A stretch of 18,308 nucleotides of DNA from Bilophila wadsworthia ATCC 49260 (GTDB lineage Bacteria > Desulfobacterota > Desulfovibrionia > Desulfovibrionales > Desulfovibrionaceae): the NCBI RefSeq assembly GCF_000701705.1, contig NZ_JNJP01000072.1, forward strand, positions 1 through 18,308, in the 5' to 3' direction. Positions 15,533 through 18,308 of this stretch are shown one piece after another (the stretch's first letter is position 1; each line of letters begins with the position of its first letter). The position numbers were made by a program, and so were the translations under genes. Under the pieces are notes generated by a model. The model was given only the letters and a program-made list of their open reading frames with translations. It made no database searches and was not told the origin of the DNA.

Positions 15533-17358
15533 CAGGACTCCACAAGATCGGTTTCACAGCCACAGATATTTTCGTGCGCGCGGAACTGCATGTTGTACAG
15601 GCGGGTATACAGTTCGCAACGCCCAAGCAATTCCTCGTGCCGTCCGATGTCGACGATGCGCCCGCATTCCATGACCACGATGCGATCCGCTTCCAGAATG
15701 GTGGAAAGCCGGTGCGCAATGATAAGGCTGGTGCGGTTGAGCATGAGGTTGTCGAGGGCCTTCTGAACCATGTGTTCGGATTCGGAATCAAGGGCGCTGG
15801 TGGCCTCGTCCAGAATGAGCAGAGGCGCATCCTTGAGCAGGGCGCGGGCAATGGTCAGGCGCTGTTTCTGGCCGCCGGAAAGACGCACGCCGCGCTCTCC
15901 GATGGGCGTTTCGTACCCCTCGGGCAGCTCGCGGATGAAGCCGTCGGCATAGGCGGCCACGGCTGCGGAACGCACGCGATCCATATCCAGCTCCGAGGAC
16001 AGGTCGCGCCCGTAGGCGATGTTTTCGGCAATGGTCATGTCGAACAGGAAGGCATCCTGCGACACCATCGATACGGAACGCCGCAGGGATGCCAGCGAGT
16101 ACTCCTTGAGCGGCTTGCCGTTCAGAAGGATCTCGCCGCGCTGCGGATCATAGAAGCGGGGGATCAGGTTGACGAGCGTGGTCTTGCCCGCGCCGGAAGG
16201 CCCCACGAAGGCAATGCGCTCCCCGGCCTTCACCGTAAGCGAAACGCCCCGGAGCGCGGGCGTGCTCTCATCGCCGTAGTGCAGGCTCACGTCACGGAAG
16301 GTCAGCTCGCGGAAAGGCTCGTCCAGCGGCAGCGTGCCGCCGCGTTCGGTCTTGAGGGCAGGATCGTCGAGGATGGCGAACACGCGCTCGGCCCCGGCAA
16401 GGGCGTTCTGCACGTTCATGTTCGCGCCGTTCAAACTCTTGAAGGGCGTATACAGCATGGCAAGCGCGCCCATGAAGGCGAAGAACGTGCCCGGCGTCAT
16501 GTCGCCTTGGATAACCTCGCGGCCGCCATACCAGATCACCAGCCCGATGCCGATCGCACCGATGAGTTCCATCACCGGGGACGACAGCTCTGACACACAG
16601 GACTGGCGGAAGTTGATATTGATGATCCGGGCGTTTTCCTTGTTGAAGCGCCCCGTTTCCTGCTTTTCGGTGGCGAAGGCCTTGATGACCCGGATGCCGC
16701 TGAGCAGTTCCTGCAACATGCTGGAGATGCTGGCGTTCACCTCGGCGTTCTTGCGCCCGTACCGCCGCAGGGCCCGGCTGAACAGCGACAGCGGGAACCC
16801 CGCGACGGGCAGGACGATGATGGCCCAGCACGCCAGTTCGAAGTTCTGCTGGAACACCACGTACAGCAGGCTGATCATGGTGATCACCTGCCGGATGATC
16901 TGTATGAACGCGGGCAGGCTCTGCCGGATCATGCCCACGTCGTTGATGACGCGCGACATGAGCGCCCCGACCTGCGATTCCTCATAGAAATGCAGGGGCA
17001 GGGTGATGATTTTCTGGAACAGTTCCTGCCGCATGGTTTCCAGCACGTGCAGCGCGCTGTAATGCATACACCAGTTTTGCAGGTAGCGCCCGGCACCTTT
17101 CAGGGCCGTCAGTACGATGAAGGCCAGCGGCACATACAGAAGGGCCGTGCCGTCCTGCCGGATGAAGATGTCGTCGAGCGCGGGCTTGATCAGCCATGCC
17201 GTGCCGGCCGTAGTCCCGGAAACGACGGCGGAAGCCAACAGCGCGACGACCATGGCCCATTTGTAGGGGAGGAAATACCGGAACACCCGCAGAGCCAGCC
17301 GGAGTTCTTTCCTGCGGCGCTCGGAGCGTTCCTCCTTGGTCTCTTTCTTTTTACTCAT
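15532..17358 (-). CDS. msbA: MsbA, lipid A export ABC transporter
   Basis: This half-transporter of 608 residues has a six-helix membrane domain (about 30-320) followed by an ATPase domain. It would flip lipid A-core across the inner membrane as a homodimer. ATPase motifs are complete: Walker A GPSGAGKT (386-393), Q-loop Gln434, signature LSGGQ (493-497), Walker B LLILDE (513-518), D-loop SALD and switch His549. The ATG at 17358 is preferred because AAGGA lies 8 nt upstream. From the other in-frame ATG at 17364 the spacing is only 2 nt. The N-terminus is strongly basic. Coupling with the acyltransferase supports a lipid A role over a drug exporter, though exporters of other lipids look similar. 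Confidence 0.92.
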   Translation of the reverse strand: MSKKKETKEERSERRRKELRLALRVFRYFLPYKWAMVVALLASAVVSGTTAGTAWLIKPALDDIFIRQDGTALLYVPLAFIVLTALKGAGRYLQNWCMHYSALHVLETMRQELFQKIITLPLHFYEESQVGALMSRVINDVGMIRQSLPAFIQIIRQVITMISLLYVVFQQNFELACWAIIVLPVAGFPLSLFSRALRRYGRKNAEVNASISSMLQELLSGIRVIKAFATEKQETGRFNKENARIININFRQSCVSELSSPVMELIGAIGIGLVIWYGGREVIQGDMTPGTFFAFMGALAMLYTPFKSLNGANMNVQNALAGAERVFAILDDPALKTERGGTLPLDEPFRELTFRDVSLHYGDESTPALRGVSLTVKAGERIAFVGPSGAGKTTLVNLIPRFYDPQRGEILLNGKPLKEYSLASLRRSVSMVSQDAFLFDMTIAENIAYGRDLSSELDMDRVRSAAVAAYADGFIRELPEGYETPIGERGVRLSGGQKQRLTIARALLKDAPLLILDEATSALDSESEHMVQKALDNLMLNRTSLIIAHRLSTILEADRIVVMECGRIVDIGRHEELLGRCELYTRLYNMQFRAHENICGCETDLVES

Positions 17359-17369
17359 TCGCATATTCC

Positions 17370-17399
17370 TTGACGAAAGGGCATCCTAGCCCACATTAT
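17370..17399 (+). promoter_or_regulatory. Candidate promoter of the pseudouridine synthase gene
   Basis: TTGACG (17370-17375) and CATTAT (17394-17399) form a possible -35/-10 pair with an 18-nt spacer. They lie in the roughly 100-nt gap between msbA and the divergent synthase gene. The msbA promoter must also lie here or overlap it (GATAAT on the minus strand at 17400-17395). The TTGACG overlaps the msbA ribosome site region, so the two promoters would interfere. Confidence 0.35.
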
Positions 17400-17462
17400 C
17401 GGCAAGCGCCAGCGGAGAATCCCGGCCGGAAACGGCCCCGCGCACGCGCGCTCAGGAGTATC

Positions 17463-18251
17463 ATGGAAAAGACCGTACGAATCAACAAAGCGCTGGCGGA
17501 CGCCGGCATCTGTTCCCGCCGGCGGGCCGACGAGCTCATCGCCGCCGGGCGCGTCAGCGTCAACGGCGAGCCCGTCGCCTCGCCGGGCCTCCAAGTCACG
17601 CCCGGCACCGACAAGCTGGAAGTGGACGGCAAGCCCGTCCAGCCCATCGCGCAGGCCCCCTGCTACCTGTTGCTGAACAAACCCGTGCGCGTGGTGTCCA
17701 CGGCCTACGATCCCGAAGGCCGGACCACGGTGCTCGATCTCGTCCCCGCGAAGTGGAAGTCCCGCCGCCTTTATCCCGCCGGGCGCCTCGACTTTTTTTC
17801 GGAAGGGCTTGTCCTGCTCACCGACGACGGTGACTTGACCAACCGGGTGGTGCATCCCCGGCATCACATGCCGCGCGTGTATCATGTGCTCATCCGGGGC
17901 GGGGTGTCCGACCGCGCCCTTGAGGTCATGCGCAAAGGAATGACGCTTGCCGAGGGCGAGAAGCTCGCGCCCGTGGAAATCCGCGTCCTGCCGGGGCAGG
18001 TCCATGATCTGTCCGGTGTTTCCCGCAACGCCGGCCCCCCTGCGGGGCAGCGCGGCACCCTGCTCGAGATGACCCTGCATCAGGGCCTGAACCGCCAGAT
18101 CCGCCGCATGTGCCGCGATCTGCATCTGACCATCCTCCGGCTCGTCCGCGTCGCGCAAGGCCCCTTGCGTCTCGGCGTCATGAAGCCCGGCGAAGCCCGC
18201 GAACTGACCCCCGCCGAAGTGGAGGCTCTGAAAAAAGCTGTGGAGATGTAA
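17463..18251 (+). CDS. rluB: RsuA/RluB-family rRNA pseudouridine synthase
   Basis: This 262-residue cytoplasmic enzyme isomerises a uridine in ribosomal RNA. An S4 RNA-binding domain lies at about 5-50 (RINKALADAGICSRRRADELI). The catalytic domain carries Asp110 in GRLDFFSEGLVLLT, where Ser replaces the common Thr. LNQGLNR-like HQGLNRQIRRMC (206-217) is typical of the family. DPEGRTTVLDLVP (83-95) resembles RluB more than RsuA, but RluE/RluF-type activity cannot be excluded. GGAG sits close upstream of the ATG at 17463. It is divergent from msbA and single, ending at a strong hairpin. An in-frame upstream start near 17370 lacks a ribosome site. Confidence 0.92.
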   Translation: MEKTVRINKALADAGICSRRRADELIAAGRVSVNGEPVASPGLQVTPGTDKLEVDGKPVQPIAQAPCYLLLNKPVRVVSTAYDPEGRTTVLDLVPAKWKSRRLYPAGRLDFFSEGLVLLTDDGDLTNRVVHPRHHMPRVYHVLIRGGVSDRALEVMRKGMTLAEGEKLAPVEIRVLPGQVHDLSGVSRNAGPPAGQRGTLLEMTLHQGLNRQIRRMCRDLHLTILRLVRVAQGPLRLGVMKPGEARELTPAEVEALKKAVEM

Positions 18252-18260
18252 GAGAAAATC

Positions 18261-18308
18261 GGAGGGGGGAGGGGAAACTTTCTTTAGAAAGTTTCCCCTC
18301 CCCCCTCC
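18261..18308 (+). terminator. 23-bp perfect hairpin after the pseudouridine synthase
   Basis: 18261-18283 and 18286-18308 are exact reverse complements over 23 bp with a 2-nt centre. The outer part is G-rich and C-rich, and the inner part is GAAACTTTCT/AGAAAGTTTC. It begins 10 nt after the stop codon and reaches the last base of the window, so any U-rich or CAAAGACTTTTG tail is not visible. Confidence 0.85.

Noticed and set aside
1..18308. CRISPR array, tRNA, insertion sequence or prophage
   Set aside because: No regularly spaced repeats, cloverleaf-like segments, transposase motifs or phage genes were seen on either strand.

Overview
The window is GC-rich bacterial chromosome. It almost certainly comes from a sulfate- or sulfite-reducing member of the Desulfovibrionaceae (Desulfovibrio, Bilophila or a close relative; I cannot fix the genus). 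The basis is a complete dsrMKJOP operon, headed by a small RsbRD-type gene as I recall it in Desulfovibrio genomes, plus G-rich hairpin terminators of a kind I associate with that group. A second basis is a Gram-negative envelope gene pair (MsbA and a lipid A-type acyltransferase). No rRNA, tRNA, insertion sequence, phage gene or CRISPR array was seen.

Layout. Positions 1-1041 carry the right half of a terminator for a gene to the left, then a gene-poor, partly AT-rich stretch with scraps of possible coding sequence and a good promoter candidate near 857-884. Positions 1045-5427 encode a very large protein related to the activators of 2-hydroxyacyl-CoA dehydratases, followed by a strong terminator (5508-5565). 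After an AT-rich promoter region and a leader of about 200 nt, 5932-11632 (+) holds the RsbRD-domain gene followed by dsrM, dsrK, dsrJ, dsrO and dsrP. Two hairpins end this operon.

Positions 11900-12556 (+) encode a small alpha/beta hydrolase. It converges on a YdfG-type short-chain dehydrogenase (12817-13563, -), and a bidirectional hairpin lies between them. Upstream of that dehydrogenase, a 350-nt gene-free stretch contains an intrinsic terminator on the minus strand. Next, on the minus strand, come a fused two-domain acyltransferase (13970-15532) and msbA (15532-17358), which overlap by one base. Divergent from msbA is an RsuA/RluB-family pseudouridine synthase (17463-18251, +), which ends at a 23-bp perfect hairpin at the window edge.

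How the genes work together. DsrMKJOP is the membrane complex that links the periplasmic and membrane electron pool to cytoplasmic DsrC during dissimilatory sulfite reduction. DsrJ and DsrO face the periplasm, DsrM and DsrP sit in the membrane, and DsrK faces the cytoplasm. MsbA with the downstream acyltransferase forms a lipid A/phospholipid acylation and flipping unit. The remaining genes look like independent housekeeping or metabolic units.

The least explained parts are the orphan giant activator, the RsbRD protein at the head of the respiratory operon, the DUF374-LpxL type fusion, and several non-coding dyads. I found nothing I would confidently call a wholly new system.
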